Below, piece by piece: positions 38,601-64,000 of a stretch of DNA of 64,000 nucleotides. The position numbers were made by a program, and so were the translations under genes. The stretch is taken from positions 437,099 to 501,098 of the forward strand of contig NZ_JALMDK010000007.1 of NCBI RefSeq assembly GCF_023094165.1, in the 5' to 3' direction. Origin of the DNA: Crossiella sp. S99.2. Its GTDB lineage: Bacteria > Actinomycetota > Actinomycetes > Mycobacteriales > Pseudonocardiaceae. Under the pieces are notes generated by a model. That model saw nothing but the letters and a program-made list of their open reading frames with translations, did no database searches and was not told the DNA's origin. Position 1 is the first letter of the stretch. Each line of letters starts with the position of its first letter.

Positions 38601-41600
38601 GCCCAGGTCACCAGCCTGGTCATGGTGGCGCCGATGATGCTGCCCGAGACCTCCTCGGTGCGCGTCCAGGTCGCCATCGGCCCCGCGGTCGACGGCCGCC
38701 ACCCGATCGCGATCCACAGCCGCCCCTCCGGCGCGGAACACGAGTGGACCCTGCACGCCGCCGGTGAACTCGACTCCGCCCCCGCCGCCACCGACGCCCC
38801 CGAGTTCGCCGACCTGCGCGAATGGCCGGTGCCCGGTGCGGAGGTGGTCGAACTGGACGGCCTCTACGACCGCTTCGCCGACCAGGGCGTGGACTACGGC
38901 CCCGGCTTCCTGACCACCACCGGACTCTGGGTGCGCGACGGCATCGGCTACGGCACGGTCCGGCTGCCCGACGGCCTGGACGGCGAGCCCTACGCCCTGC
39001 ACCCCGCGCTACTGGACGGCGCGCTGAACGTGATGCGGGCCTGCGCCGACGGCGGCCAGACCGCCGACCACGTGCAGATGCCCTTCGAGTGGTCCGGGGT
39101 CGAACTCTTCGCCACCGGCGCGAGCGAACTGCGCGTGCGGGTACAGGCCGAGGCCACCTCCGATGGCCGTCGCCTGTCCGTGTGGTTGGCCGACACCACC
39201 GGCGCGCCGGTGGCCCGGGTGCAGCGCCTGGACCTGCGCACCGCCCGGCCCGAGCAGATCCAGGCCGGCGCCGGACGTACCCAGGACCTCTACCGGATCG
39301 AGGAGCAGCGGGTCACCGCGCCCGCTGAGCCCGCCGCCCGGCCGAGCACGTTCACGGGAACGCTCCCGCTCGGCGAACTGCCCGCCGACATCGAGCGAGT
39401 GATCATCGACGCGACCGGCCGGGAGGACTTCCCGGTCGCCGAGGCCGCAGCCGAGGCCCTGGCCGCGATCCAGCGTGTCCTCACCGAAGCCCCCGCGGCC
39501 GAACTGGTCTGGGTCAGCGGCGGTGGACTGGCCGGCGCGGCCGTGCGCGGCCTGCTGCGTTCCGCCCGCGCCGAACACCCGGACCGGGTGCTGCGCTGGA
39601 TCGACGTCGGCACCCGCACCCTGCCCGACACCGCCCTGGACCTGCCCGAACCCGAACTCCTGGTGCGCGAGGACGGCCTGTACACCCCGCGGCTGGCCCG
39701 GCTGTTCGACGAGATCAACGAGACCGTCCGGCTCGACCCGGACGGCACCGTGCTGATCACCGGCGGCACCGGCCAGCTCGGCGCGGCCGTGGCACAACAC
39801 CTGGTCCGCGCGCACGGCGCCCGCAACCTGGTGCTCACCTCCCGCCGCGGCCCCGACGCCCCCGGCGCCACCGAACTCGCCGAAACCCTGGCCGCCGCGG
39901 GCGCCCAGGCCCGGATCGTGGCCTGCGACGTCGCCGGCCGGGACGCCGTGGCCGCACTCCTGGACAGCATCGACACCCCGCTCACTGCCGTGGTGCACCT
40001 GGCCGGGGTCCTGGACGACGGCCTGCTGCTGCACCAGAACGGCGCGCGGCTGGCCGAGGTCTTCAACGCCAAGGTCTCCGGCGCGCTGCACCTGTGTGAG
40101 CTGACCAGGGACGCGCCACTGGCCGCGTTCGTGCTGTTCTCCTCGGCCGCCGGCGTGCTCGGCACGGCGGGTCAGAGCACCTACGCCGCCGCCAACTCCG
40201 TGCTCGACGAGATCGCCGCCCGCCGCCAGCGCGCCGGCCTGCCCGCCACCAGCCTCGCCTGGGGCCTGTGGGAACCCGACGCGGACGGTATGACCGGCCA
40301 CCTCGGCACCGCCGAACTCGCCCGGATGCGCAGGCAGGGCATTGTCGCCTTCCCACTGCGGCACGGGCTTGGCCTGCTGGACACCGCGCTCGGCCGGACC
40401 GAGCCCGCCCTCGCCCCGGTCCGCCTCGACCTGCGCGGACCGCGGCAGGAGGCCGAGCAGGGCGGCCACCTGTCCGCGGTCCTGCGCACCCTCGTCCGGC
40501 TGGCCCCGCGCCAGGCCGCCGCCCGCACCGCCGACGAACCCGAAACCCTCAAGGACCGCCTGGCTGCGCTGCCCAGGGACAAGCAGCTCGCCGAGTTGAC
40601 CGCGATCGTGGTCCGCGAGGCAGCGGGCGTCCTGGGCATCACCGATCCGTCCGGCGTGCCCGCCGACGAGGCCCTGGTCTCCCGCGGCCTGGACTCGCTG
40701 ATGGCGGTGGAACTGCGCCGCAGGCTCACCGCCGCCACCGGCGCCGCGCTGACCTCCACCCTGGCCTTCGACTACCCGACTCCCGAGGCCATCGCGGGCC
40801 GTATCGCCGCCATCCTCGAACTCACCCCGCGCGCGGCCGCCACCACCAGCGCCCGCCCGCAGTCCGCCACCGACGACGACCCGGTGGTCATCGTCGGCAT
40901 GGCCTGCCGCTACCCCGGCGGCATCGAAGGCCCCGCCGACCTGTGGCGACTGGTCGCCGCGGGCACCGACACCACCTCGGACTTCCCCCTGGACCGCGGC
41001 TGGGACACCGCCCGCCTGTTCGACCCCACCCCGGACCGCCTGGGCACCTCGCACACCCGCCTGGGCAGTTTCCTTTACGGCGCGGGCGATTTCGACGCGG
41101 CCTTCTTCGGCATGTCCCCGCGCGAGGCCATGGCCACCGACGCCCAGCACCGGCTGCTGCTCGAAAACGCCTGGGAGGCCCTGGAACACGCGGGCATCGA
41201 CCCCGGCACACTCAAGGGCAGCGAGACCGGGGTGTTCGCCGGTGTCATGTACAGCGACTACGCGACCCTGCTGGGCGGCGGCGAGTTCGAGGGCTTCCAG
41301 TCCACCGGCAGCGCGCCCAGCGTCGCCTCCGGCCGGGTCTCCTACGCCCTCGGCCTGGAAGGCCCGGCGGTCACCGTCGACACCGCGTGCTCCTCCTCGC
41401 TGGTCGCCCTGCACCTGGGCACCCGGGCACTGCGTTCGGGGGAGTGCTCCCTGGCGCTGGTCGGCGGGGTGACCGTGCTGTCCACGCCGAGCCTGTTCGT
41501 CGAGTTCTCCCGCCAGGGCGGGCTCGCGATCGACGGGCGCTGCAAGGCATTCTCCGACTCCGCCGACGGCACCGGCTGGGGCGAGGGCGTGGGTGTCCTT

Positions 41601-44600
41601 GTCCTGGAACGACTTTCCGACGCCGTGCGACTTGGCCACCGGGTGCGCGCGATCGTGCGCGGCACCGCGGTCAACCAGGACGGTGCCTCCAACGGCCTGA
41701 CCGCACCGAATGGCCCGTCCCAGCAGCGGGTGATCCTGTCCGCACTGCACGACGCCGGCCTGGCCGCCGCCGAGGTCGACGTGGTCGAGGGCCACGGCAC
41801 CGGCACGACGCTCGGAGACCCGATCGAGGCCCAGGCCCTGGTCGACGTCTACGGCCAGAACCGGCCCAACCCGCTGCTGCTGGGCTCGATCAAGTCCAAC
41901 TTCGGCCACACCCAGGCAGCAGCCGGAGTGGCGGGTGTGATCAAGATGGTGCAGGCGATGGAGCACGGCGCCGCACCCAAGACCCTGCACGTGTCTGACC
42001 GGACCAGTCACGTGGACTGGGCCGCGGGCTCGGTCGAGTTGCTGACCGAGACGGTGCCCTGGCCCGAGGTCGACCGGCCGCGCCGGGCCGGAGTCTCTTC
42101 CTTCGGCGCCAGCGGAACCAACGCGCACGTGATCCTGGAACAGGCTCCCGACCGACCGGTTGGTAGTGCTGCGGAAATTGCTGTGGTGCCGCTGGTGCTC
42201 TCGGCGAAGTCGGCGGAGGCGCTGAAGGCACAGGCAGTTCGCCTGGCCGACACCCTTGCCGAGGGCGCTACCAATGTCGGCTTCTCCCTCGCCACCGGGC
42301 GGGCCGCGCTGCCGGTGCGCACCGTGGTCGTGGGCGGGAACTCCGCCGAGCTGGCAGACTCGCTGCGCGCCTTCGCCGAGTCCGGCACCGTGCCCGCCCC
42401 GGGCGCCGGTGCGCGCTCGGTGTTCGTCTTCCCCGGCCAGGGCTCGCAGTGGGTGGGCATGGCCCGGGAACTGCTCGACGAGTCCCCGGTCTTCGCCGCC
42501 CGGTTCGCCGAATGCGCCGAAGCCCTTGCCCCACACGTGGACTGGCACCTGGTCGACGCCCTCTCCGACGAGGAACTACTCGCCAGGGTCGACGTCGTGC
42601 AGCCGGTCACCTGGGCCGTGAACGTCTCCCTCGCCGCGGTCTGGCAGTCACTCGGCGTGCAGCCAGACGCTGTGGTCGGCCACTCACAGGGCGAGGTCGC
42701 CGCCGCAGTCGTCGCTGGCGGATTGTCCTTGCAGGACGGTGCTTTGGTCGTTGCCCGTCGTTCGCAGCTCATCGCCCGGCTGCTGGCCGGATGTGGTGGC
42801 ATGGCCTCGGTGGCGTTGCCCGTCGCCGAGGTCGAAGCCCGGCTCCGCGACGGCGTTGGGATCGCGGCCGTGAACGGTCCCGCCGCCGTGGTGGTCTCCG
42901 GTGAGGTCGCCGCGCTGGAGGAGTTCGTCCGCGGTTGCGAGGCCGAGGAGCTGCGGGTCAAGCGGATCGCGGTGGACTACGCCTCGCACTCGCACTTCGT
43001 CGCCGACCTGGAAGAAGAACTCGGCCAGGTGCTCGCCGACGTCGAACCGCGCACCGGCGGGATCCCGTTCTACTCCACCGTCACTGGCGACTGGCTGGAC
43101 ACCGCCAACCTCGACGGCGGCTACTGGTTCCGCAACCTGCGCCAGCGGGTCGACTTCCACGGCTCGATCCAGCGGCTGATCGAGTCCGGGCACCGCCGGG
43201 TGGTCGAGGTCAGCCCGCACCCGGTGCTGGTGGCCGAGATCGAGGCCACCCTGGATGCCGCGGGCGTCGAGGGCGTGGTGACCGGCTCGCTGCGGCGTGG
43301 CGAGGGCGGCGCCCGGCGCCTGCTGGACTCCGTTGGCCAGTGGTGGAGTCGCGGTGGCTTGGTCGACTGGGCGGCCTGGTTCGCCGGGACCGGCGCGCAG
43401 ATCGTGGACCTGCCCACCTACCCGTTCCAGCACCAGCGGTTCTGGCCAGCCGCAAAGCTTTCCGGCGACGCCTCCGCGTTCGGCCTGACCGCGACCAACC
43501 ACCCGGTGCTGGGTGCCGCGGTACCCCTCGGTGACGGCTCGGGTGTGCTGCTCACCGGCCGGCTGTCCAGGGACACCCAGCCCTGGCTGTCCGACCACCA
43601 GGTCAACGGCACCGCCATCCTGCCCGCCACCGCATTTGTCGAACTCGCGGTCCGCGCGGGCGATGAGGTCGACTGCGGCCGGGTCGAGGAACTGATCCTC
43701 GGCGCGCCGCTGGTCCTACCGACCGGTCGGGAGGTCGAGATCCAGGTCAAGGTGGAGGCCCCCGACGAGGACGGCCGCCGCACCCTGGCCGTGCACGCCC
43801 GCACCGCCGACGCCGCCTGGACCCGGCACGCCACCGGCGTCCTCGCCCCCGGAACCCCTGACCAGACAGCGGACTTCGACGCGGTGTGGCCGCCGCGCGG
43901 CGCGGTCGAGATCGACCTGGCCGCCTTCTACGAGCAGGCCGCCGACTCCGGCTACCAGTACGGCCCCGCCTTCCGCGGCCTCACCCGCGCCTGGCACGCC
44001 GACGGCGAGGTCCTGGCCGAGATCAGCCTCCCGGAACGCTTGTCAGTCAACGGTTTTGGCCTGCACCCGGCGTTGCTGGACGCGGCCCTGCAGACCGTGC
44101 TGATCTCCGACCAGGAGGTCGCCGCAGGTGCCCTCCCGTTCGCCTGGGAGCACGCCGACCTGCACGCCACCGGCGCGACCGCGCTGCGCGCCCGACTGCG
44201 CCACCTCGGCGCGGACGGCGCCGACAGCCTGGTCGCACTGACCGTGGCCGACGAGACCGGCGCACTCGTCTTCACCACCCAGTCCCTGCGCCTGCGCGCG
44301 GCCTCGGGTGCGGCAATCACCAGCAGCGAGCCCGTCTCGCTGTACACAGTGGACTGGACGCCGCTGACCACTGCGGGCACCGACCCAGCCGGGCTGGTCA
44401 CCGTGGCGGATCTGGCCGAACTCACCGAGATCCCGCCGACCGTCCTTTTCCCACTGTCCACAGTGGCCGGTGACCCGGTTAGCTCCGCGCACGACACCGC
44501 CGAGTTGACCCTGAACCTGGTGCAGCAGTGGCTGGCCGAACAGTACGATGGCTCGCGGCTGGTGCTGATCACCCAGGGCGCGCGCTCCGGTCAGGACCTG

Positions 44601-47096
44601 GCCGCAGCCACCGCCTGGGGCCTGGTGCGCACCGCGCTCTCCGAACATCCCGGCCGCTTCGGCCTCCTGGACATCGAGTCCACTGAGGACATTCCACTCG
44701 CCCTGCCGCACCTGGCCGAGGGCAACGAACCACAGCTCGCCGTCATCGACGGCCAGGTCTGCGTGCCCCGCCTGGTTCCCGACACCAGCACCCTGCTCGC
44801 CCCGATCCACCGCCGGGACTGGCGGATGGACGCCCGCAACCCCGGCTCGGTGGACGGACTCGGCCTGGTGCCGACCACCGCCGCCGACCTCCCGCTCACC
44901 GAGGGCAAGGTGCGGGTGGCGATCCGCGCCGCGGGCATCAACTTCCGCGATGTGCTCGGCACCCTCGGCTACGGCAAGGTCCTCGACCAGATCGAGGGCA
45001 TGGCCGGGCAGATGGGCGCCGAAGCCGTCGGCGTGGTGGTGGAAACCGGTCCTGGCGTTGACGATCTGGCCCCCGGTGACCGGGTGCTCGGTGTGGTTGA
45101 CGGCGGATTCGGGCCGATGGTGGTCGTCGATCACCGGCACGTGGCCCGGATCCCGGCCGACTGGACCGACGTCGAGGCCGCCAGCGTGCCCGCCGCCTAC
45201 CTCACCGCCTACTACGGCCTGGTCGACATCGCCGCGCTCAAGCCCGGCGAGAAGGTGCTCATCCACGCCGGCACCGGCGGCGTCGGCATGGCCGCCATCC
45301 AGCTCGCCCAGCACCTGGGCGCCGAGGTCTACGCCACCGCCAGCGAACCCAAGTGGGACACCCTGCGCGGCCTCGGCATCCCCGACGACCACATCGCCTC
45401 CACCCGCACCCTGGACTTCGCCACCCAGTTCCCCGCCGTGGACGTGGTGCTCAACTCCCTGGCCAACGAATTCGTGGACGCCTCGCTCGGCCTGCTCGCC
45501 CCCGGCGGCCGGTTCGCCGAGATGGGCGTCAACGACGTACGCACCGAAGCCGAACTCGCGCCGTGGCCCGGCGTGGTCTACGAGGCGTTCCACGTCGACG
45601 AGGCCGGTCCGGAACGCACCCGCGGGATGCTCAACGAGCTGCTCGAACTCTTCGAGCAGGGGGCGATCACCCCGCTGCCCACCAGGTCCTGGGACCTGCG
45701 GCGCGCGGTGGACGCCTTCCGGTTCATGAGTCAGGCCAAGCACACCGGCAAGCTCGTGCTCACCATCCCGCGCACCTGGGACACCAGTCGCGCGGTGCTG
45801 ATCACCGGCGGCACCGGCGGCCTCGGCCGCGAACTCGCCCGGCACCTGGCGAGTCAGGGCTTCGACTGGCTGGTGCTGGCCAGCCGCAGCGGCGCCAACG
45901 CCGAAGGCGCCACCGAACTGGCCGAGGAACTCGCCGCCACCGGCACCCGCGCCGAGATCGTCGCCTGCGACACCAGCGATCCCGCTGCGGTGCAAGCACT
46001 TGTCGCCGACCTGACCGCACGCGGCGGACTCACCGCCGTGGTGCACGCGGCCGGGGTCCTGGACGACGCCACTGTGGACAGTCTCACCCCCGACCAGCTG
46101 CACCGGGTGCTGCGGCCCAAGATCGACGCCGCCTGGCACCTGCACCAGGCCACCCGCGAACTCGACCTGGCCGGATTTGTGGTCTTCTCCTCCGCCACCG
46201 GCGTGCTCGGCACCGCAGGCCAGGCCAACTACGCCGCGGCGAATGCCTGGCTGGACGCGCTGTGCCAGCAACGCCGCGCCGACGGTTTGGCCGCGGTGTC
46301 CCTGGCCTGGGGCGCCTGGGCGCAGGCCACCGGGATGACCGGCCACCTCAGCGCCGCCGACCACGACCGGTTGCGGCGCAAGGGAATTGTGCCGTTCACG
46401 GTGGCGCAGGGCCTGGCCATGTTCGACGCGGCCGCAGCCACCGACCGGGCCCTCACCCTGCCGCTGGTGCTGGACCGCAACGCCCTCGCAGCCGACCCGG
46501 ACCTGTCCGCGGTACTGCGCGAACTGACCAAAAAGGACCGCCGCAGCGCCGCCAAGACCAGTACCGGCGCGGGTGGTCTGGAGGCCAGGCTGGCCACGCT
46601 GAGCCCCGAGGCCCGGCGCGAACTGCTCGGCGCCATCGCCCGCGAACACGTGGCCGCGGTACTCGGCTTCAGCGGCGCGGACGCGGTCGCTCCCGACCGC
46701 ACGTTCAAGGACCTCGGCTTCGACTCGCTCACCGCGGTCGAGCTGCGCAACAAGCTCGGCGCGGCGGTGGGCAGGCGACTGCCCGCCACCCTGGTGTTCG
46801 ACTACCCGACGATCAACGCGCTGGTCGGGCACCTGCTCACCGAGTTCAACCTGACCGACCTGACCCGGGTCGAATCACCGCTGGAACTGTTGGGACAGCT
46901 GGAAACCGCGCTCACCGACCCGGCCGCGGCCCGCGCCGACCGGGCCGTGCTGCTGCGGCGACTGGACGAACTCGCCGCCGCGCTGCGGCGCGACGAACCG
47001 CGCGAGGACGGACCCTCCGAAGCCGACATCAACTCGGTGTCGGTGGAGGAACTGTTCGACCTCATCGACGACAACTTCGCTGCACCGCAGGAATGA
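35610..47096 (+). CDS. Type I modular polyketide synthase, two extension modules
   Basis: A 3828-residue protein. An N-terminal docking coiled coil (TEQKLREYLKRATSELNALR) precedes KS-AT-DH-KR-ACP and KS-AT-DH-ER-KR-ACP, and a C-terminal docking tail ends VEELFDLIDDNF. The GTG at 35610 overlaps the previous stop (GTGA), with GGAGG upstream, so translation is coupled. The first AT has the rare GYSTG active-site motif. The second module is fully reducing and methylmalonyl-specific. A palindromic element copy lies in the first KS-AT linker. Its position and docking tails place it directly after the starter protein. Confidence 0.96.
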   Translation: MTATEQKLREYLKRATSELNALREERARSSEPIAVLAMSCRFPGGISSPEDLWRLLAAGEEAIGPLPGDRGWDLDTLYDPDPDNPGTLYARAGGFLDAAGEFDAAFFGISPREALAMDPQQRLLLENAWEALERARIVPESLRGSDVGVYIGTNGQDYAGLTQGSGDSEGHALTGGAASVLAGRISYVLGLEGPAVTVDTACSSSLVALHSAVRALRAGECSLALAGGATVMAGPQLLVEFSRQGGLSPDGRCRAFSEDADGTGFSEGSGLVLLQPLSAALASGRPILAVIRGSAINSDGASNGLSAPSANAQQRVIRAALADADLDAAEVDLLEAHGTGTRLGDPIEARALLATYGKARSGGTPALLGGVKSNLGHTQAAAGVAGFIKIVESLRRGEAPRSLHAQEPSTRVDWSVGGINLVTEHQILPAADRPYRAGISAFGISGTNAHMIVEQAPAPADDLGQVVRQVGPSGRTSLPKWDGGVDGPIVPWVLSGHTEAALRAQAESLAEAVAGHRPVDVAWSLVSTRARLARRAAVIGSDADELIAGLRAIAAGEPIPGVVTGSALAGKTAFVFPGQGAQRAAMGAELYRTFPAFAAAYDAVCAHLDPLLPRPLREITFAAKDTPEAELLNQIGFTQPALFAFQVALYRLVESWGVVPNYVLGYSTGELAAAHVAGVWSLPDACSLVAARGLLMQSLPPGGAMLAVRASEQDLLPLLENREHELVAGLVNGPNSVILSGTVAAIEEITETLLAQGREVKRLVMEHAYHSPLMEPMLAEFAEVAGRATAREPEIGLVSNVTGGLISAEVCDPGYWVSHVRSTVRFAAGVTTLLEAGVTRFLELGPDGSGAAMVGDCVAEARQRVAVVAAQRRDRPEAEAVLTGLAEAHAHGIEVDWPAVFTDTDLRPVDLPTYPFQRSRYWVTPRGADGALELAPLTHPWLIVEPALAGGLGQVLAGRLSVTEHPWLGDHVVHGHIVLAGTGLMELAIAAAHRLGLAQVTSLVMVAPMMLPETSSVRVQVAIGPAVDGRHPIAIHSRPSGAEHEWTLHAAGELDSAPAATDAPEFADLREWPVPGAEVVELDGLYDRFADQGVDYGPGFLTTTGLWVRDGIGYGTVRLPDGLDGEPYALHPALLDGALNVMRACADGGQTADHVQMPFEWSGVELFATGASELRVRVQAEATSDGRRLSVWLADTTGAPVARVQRLDLRTARPEQIQAGAGRTQDLYRIEEQRVTAPAEPAARPSTFTGTLPLGELPADIERVIIDATGREDFPVAEAAAEALAAIQRVLTEAPAAELVWVSGGGLAGAAVRGLLRSARAEHPDRVLRWIDVGTRTLPDTALDLPEPELLVREDGLYTPRLARLFDEINETVRLDPDGTVLITGGTGQLGAAVAQHLVRAHGARNLVLTSRRGPDAPGATELAETLAAAGAQARIVACDVAGRDAVAALLDSIDTPLTAVVHLAGVLDDGLLLHQNGARLAEVFNAKVSGALHLCELTRDAPLAAFVLFSSAAGVLGTAGQSTYAAANSVLDEIAARRQRAGLPATSLAWGLWEPDADGMTGHLGTAELARMRRQGIVAFPLRHGLGLLDTALGRTEPALAPVRLDLRGPRQEAEQGGHLSAVLRTLVRLAPRQAAARTADEPETLKDRLAALPRDKQLAELTAIVVREAAGVLGITDPSGVPADEALVSRGLDSLMAVELRRRLTAATGAALTSTLAFDYPTPEAIAGRIAAILELTPRAAATTSARPQSATDDDPVVIVGMACRYPGGIEGPADLWRLVAAGTDTTSDFPLDRGWDTARLFDPTPDRLGTSHTRLGSFLYGAGDFDAAFFGMSPREAMATDAQHRLLLENAWEALEHAGIDPGTLKGSETGVFAGVMYSDYATLLGGGEFEGFQSTGSAPSVASGRVSYALGLEGPAVTVDTACSSSLVALHLGTRALRSGECSLALVGGVTVLSTPSLFVEFSRQGGLAIDGRCKAFSDSADGTGWGEGVGVLVLERLSDAVRLGHRVRAIVRGTAVNQDGASNGLTAPNGPSQQRVILSALHDAGLAAAEVDVVEGHGTGTTLGDPIEAQALVDVYGQNRPNPLLLGSIKSNFGHTQAAAGVAGVIKMVQAMEHGAAPKTLHVSDRTSHVDWAAGSVELLTETVPWPEVDRPRRAGVSSFGASGTNAHVILEQAPDRPVGSAAEIAVVPLVLSAKSAEALKAQAVRLADTLAEGATNVGFSLATGRAALPVRTVVVGGNSAELADSLRAFAESGTVPAPGAGARSVFVFPGQGSQWVGMARELLDESPVFAARFAECAEALAPHVDWHLVDALSDEELLARVDVVQPVTWAVNVSLAAVWQSLGVQPDAVVGHSQGEVAAAVVAGGLSLQDGALVVARRSQLIARLLAGCGGMASVALPVAEVEARLRDGVGIAAVNGPAAVVVSGEVAALEEFVRGCEAEELRVKRIAVDYASHSHFVADLEEELGQVLADVEPRTGGIPFYSTVTGDWLDTANLDGGYWFRNLRQRVDFHGSIQRLIESGHRRVVEVSPHPVLVAEIEATLDAAGVEGVVTGSLRRGEGGARRLLDSVGQWWSRGGLVDWAAWFAGTGAQIVDLPTYPFQHQRFWPAAKLSGDASAFGLTATNHPVLGAAVPLGDGSGVLLTGRLSRDTQPWLSDHQVNGTAILPATAFVELAVRAGDEVDCGRVEELILGAPLVLPTGREVEIQVKVEAPDEDGRRTLAVHARTADAAWTRHATGVLAPGTPDQTADFDAVWPPRGAVEIDLAAFYEQAADSGYQYGPAFRGLTRAWHADGEVLAEISLPERLSVNGFGLHPALLDAALQTVLISDQEVAAGALPFAWEHADLHATGATALRARLRHLGADGADSLVALTVADETGALVFTTQSLRLRAASGAAITSSEPVSLYTVDWTPLTTAGTDPAGLVTVADLAELTEIPPTVLFPLSTVAGDPVSSAHDTAELTLNLVQQWLAEQYDGSRLVLITQGARSGQDLAAATAWGLVRTALSEHPGRFGLLDIESTEDIPLALPHLAEGNEPQLAVIDGQVCVPRLVPDTSTLLAPIHRRDWRMDARNPGSVDGLGLVPTTAADLPLTEGKVRVAIRAAGINFRDVLGTLGYGKVLDQIEGMAGQMGAEAVGVVVETGPGVDDLAPGDRVLGVVDGGFGPMVVVDHRHVARIPADWTDVEAASVPAAYLTAYYGLVDIAALKPGEKVLIHAGTGGVGMAAIQLAQHLGAEVYATASEPKWDTLRGLGIPDDHIASTRTLDFATQFPAVDVVLNSLANEFVDASLGLLAPGGRFAEMGVNDVRTEAELAPWPGVVYEAFHVDEAGPERTRGMLNELLELFEQGAITPLPTRSWDLRRAVDAFRFMSQAKHTGKLVLTIPRTWDTSRAVLITGGTGGLGRELARHLASQGFDWLVLASRSGANAEGATELAEELAATGTRAEIVACDTSDPAAVQALVADLTARGGLTAVVHAAGVLDDATVDSLTPDQLHRVLRPKIDAAWHLHQATRELDLAGFVVFSSATGVLGTAGQANYAAANAWLDALCQQRRADGLAAVSLAWGAWAQATGMTGHLSAADHDRLRRKGIVPFTVAQGLAMFDAAAATDRALTLPLVLDRNALAADPDLSAVLRELTKKDRRSAAKTSTGAGGLEARLATLSPEARRELLGAIAREHVAAVLGFSGADAVAPDRTFKDLGFDSLTAVELRNKLGAAVGRRLPATLVFDYPTINALVGHLLTEFNLTDLTRVESPLELLGQLETALTDPAAARADRAVLLRRLDELAAALRRDEPREDGPSEADINSVSVEELFDLIDDNFAAPQE
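35700..40815 (+). other. PKS module 1: KS-AT(atypical)-DH-KR-ACP
   Basis: KS residues about 32-460 of the protein (TACSSSL). The AT spans about 571-870, with active-site GYSTGE (Ser667) in place of GHSxG, and HAYH in place of HAFH or YASH; its substrate is uncertain, with malonyl the nearest match. The DH (about 937-1144) has HVVHGHIVLA (Pro to Ala) and keeps the catalytic Asp (LLDGAL), so it is probably active. The KR (1381-1561) has LDD and is B-type. The ACP (1648-1734) has GLDSL. An alkene is predicted. Confidence 0.87.
36992..37052 (+). repeat. Palindromic element, copy 3 (KS-AT linker)
   Basis: Boxes are centred at 37000, 37022 and 37044. The first third differs from copies 1, 2 and 4 (GACTTGGGCCAAGTC); the last two thirds match them. 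It encodes [20 protein letters not shown], in the linker after the KS and before the AT. Spacing and six-frame openness are kept. Confidence 0.92.
40875..46845 (+). other. PKS module 2: KS-AT-DH-ER-KR-ACP, methylmalonyl, fully reducing
   Basis: KS residues about 1757-2181. The AT (2270-2611) has GHSQGE and YASH, indicating methylmalonyl-CoA. The DH (2629-2831) keeps HQVNGTAILP and LLDAAL and is active. The ER (3071-3387) has the NADPH loop HAGTGGVGMAAIQLA. The KR (3395-3574) has LDD and YAAAN. The ACP (3671-3744) has GFDSL. A saturated methyl-branched unit is predicted. This is the only ER in the window. Confidence 0.93.
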
Positions 47097-47128
47097 CGAG
47101 CTCTGTAGCCGACGGGCAGGTACACCGG

Positions 47129-63664
<16,536 letters not shown>

Positions 63665-63680
63665 CCGCCTGCCAGCCCGT

Positions 63681-63741
63681 CGACTTGGCCCAAGTCGTAC
63701 GTCAAGTTGGCCCAACCGGGCGTACGACTTGGGCCAACTCG
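63681..63741. repeat. Palindromic element, copy 6 (intergenic)
   Basis: Boxes are centred at 63689, 63711 and 63733. Each box has longer flanking symmetry than in the coding copies (GACTTGG-C-CCAAGTC). It fills most of the 105-bp gap between the two PKS genes and ends 28 bp before the next start codon. It is the only copy not translated, so it may be closest to the founding form. Confidence 0.92.
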
Positions 63742-63769
63742 ATGCCTACACCACCACTGGAGATCACCG

Positions 63770-64000
63770 ATGAGCAGCGACGACAAGGTCCTCTCCTACC
63801 TCAAGAAGGTCACCGCCGAGCTGCACACCACCCGGCAGCGGCTGCGTGAGGCCGAGGCGGCGGTTGACGAGCCGATCGCCATCGTCGGCATGGGCTGCCG
63901 GTTCCCGGGCGGGGTGGCCTCGCCGGATGACCTGTGGGACCTGGTGCAGCGCGGCGGTGACGCGATCACGCCGTTCCCCAAGGACCGTGGCTGGGACCTG
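63770..64000 (+). CDS. Type I modular polyketide synthase (3' end outside window)
   Basis: Only the first 77 codons are visible: an N-terminal docking coiled coil ([20 protein letters not shown]) and the start of a KS ([19 protein letters not shown]). ATG 63770 has GGAGA 6 bp upstream. It continues the collinear PKS series, so it should receive the chain from the four-module protein. Confidence 0.95.
   Translation, partial: MSSDDKVLSYLKKVTAELHTTRQRLREAEAAVDEPIAIVGMGCRFPGGVASPDDLWDLVQRGGDAITPFPKDRGWDL

Noticed and set aside
45353-47128. Upstream extension of the four-module PKS frame into the preceding gene
   Set aside because: The extension is an out-of-frame Arg/His/Pro-rich reading of the preceding KR-ACP region. 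The docking helix marks the true start near 47129 (or 47093).

Overview
The window comes from a high-G+C actinobacterium, probably of the order Pseudonocardiales. That placement is inferred from GC-rich codon use, GTG/TTG starts, SARP and BlaI-type regulators and giant modular PKS genes; it was not tested by any search. Most of the sequence is an incomplete modular type I polyketide gene cluster that runs off both ends.

Layout. 1-14468: 3' part of a PKS gene with three modules (KS-AT-DH-KR-ACP, the last two with eroded DH domains). 14469-16351: two unrecognised genes, bracketed by a duplicated terminator cassette, plus a truncated BlaI remnant. 16352-20921: small non-PKS genes. These are an orphan small protein, an ArsR/SRPBCC pair, a HAD-like gene broken by an amber codon, and a BlaI-M56 peptidase-DsbA-CcdA group with two matching operators. 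20931-24271: two regulators, an XRE/NB-ARC/TPR protein and a LuxR-HTH/SARP fusion. 24219-26808: a secreted serine hydrolase, and a methyltransferase of the kind found with ATP-grasp-modified peptides, coupled to a 62-residue ORF. 27031-29486: aminotransferase and glycosyltransferase, consistent with an aminosugar on the polyketide. 29620-63664: three collinear PKS genes joined by overlapping or nearly touching ends, opening with an unusual ACP-KS-AT-AT-KR-ACP starter protein. A fourth PKS gene begins at 63770.

How it works together. The starter protein (29620-35613) should load a monocarboxylic starter and perform the first methylmalonyl extension. The next two proteins add six extensions: two in the first, with DH-KR then full DH-ER-KR processing, and four in the second, with KR, KR, no reduction and KR. 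The gene at 63770 continues the line. The three-module gene at the left edge has no thioesterase, so it acts as an internal extender at an unknown step. The aminotransferase and glycosyltransferase would tailor the product. The SARP and NB-ARC regulators are plausible pathway regulators.

The most unusual feature is a short palindromic element of about 61 bp. It has three TTGGSCCAA boxes exactly 22 bp apart, with GTAC between them. Six copies occur: five inserted in frame in PKS coding sequence (three at the same spot in AT domains, one in a KS-AT linker, one where an AT joins an ACP) and one between two PKS genes. The element has no stop codon in any of six frames. Three copies are identical over about 60 bp although the flanking AT sequences have diverged.
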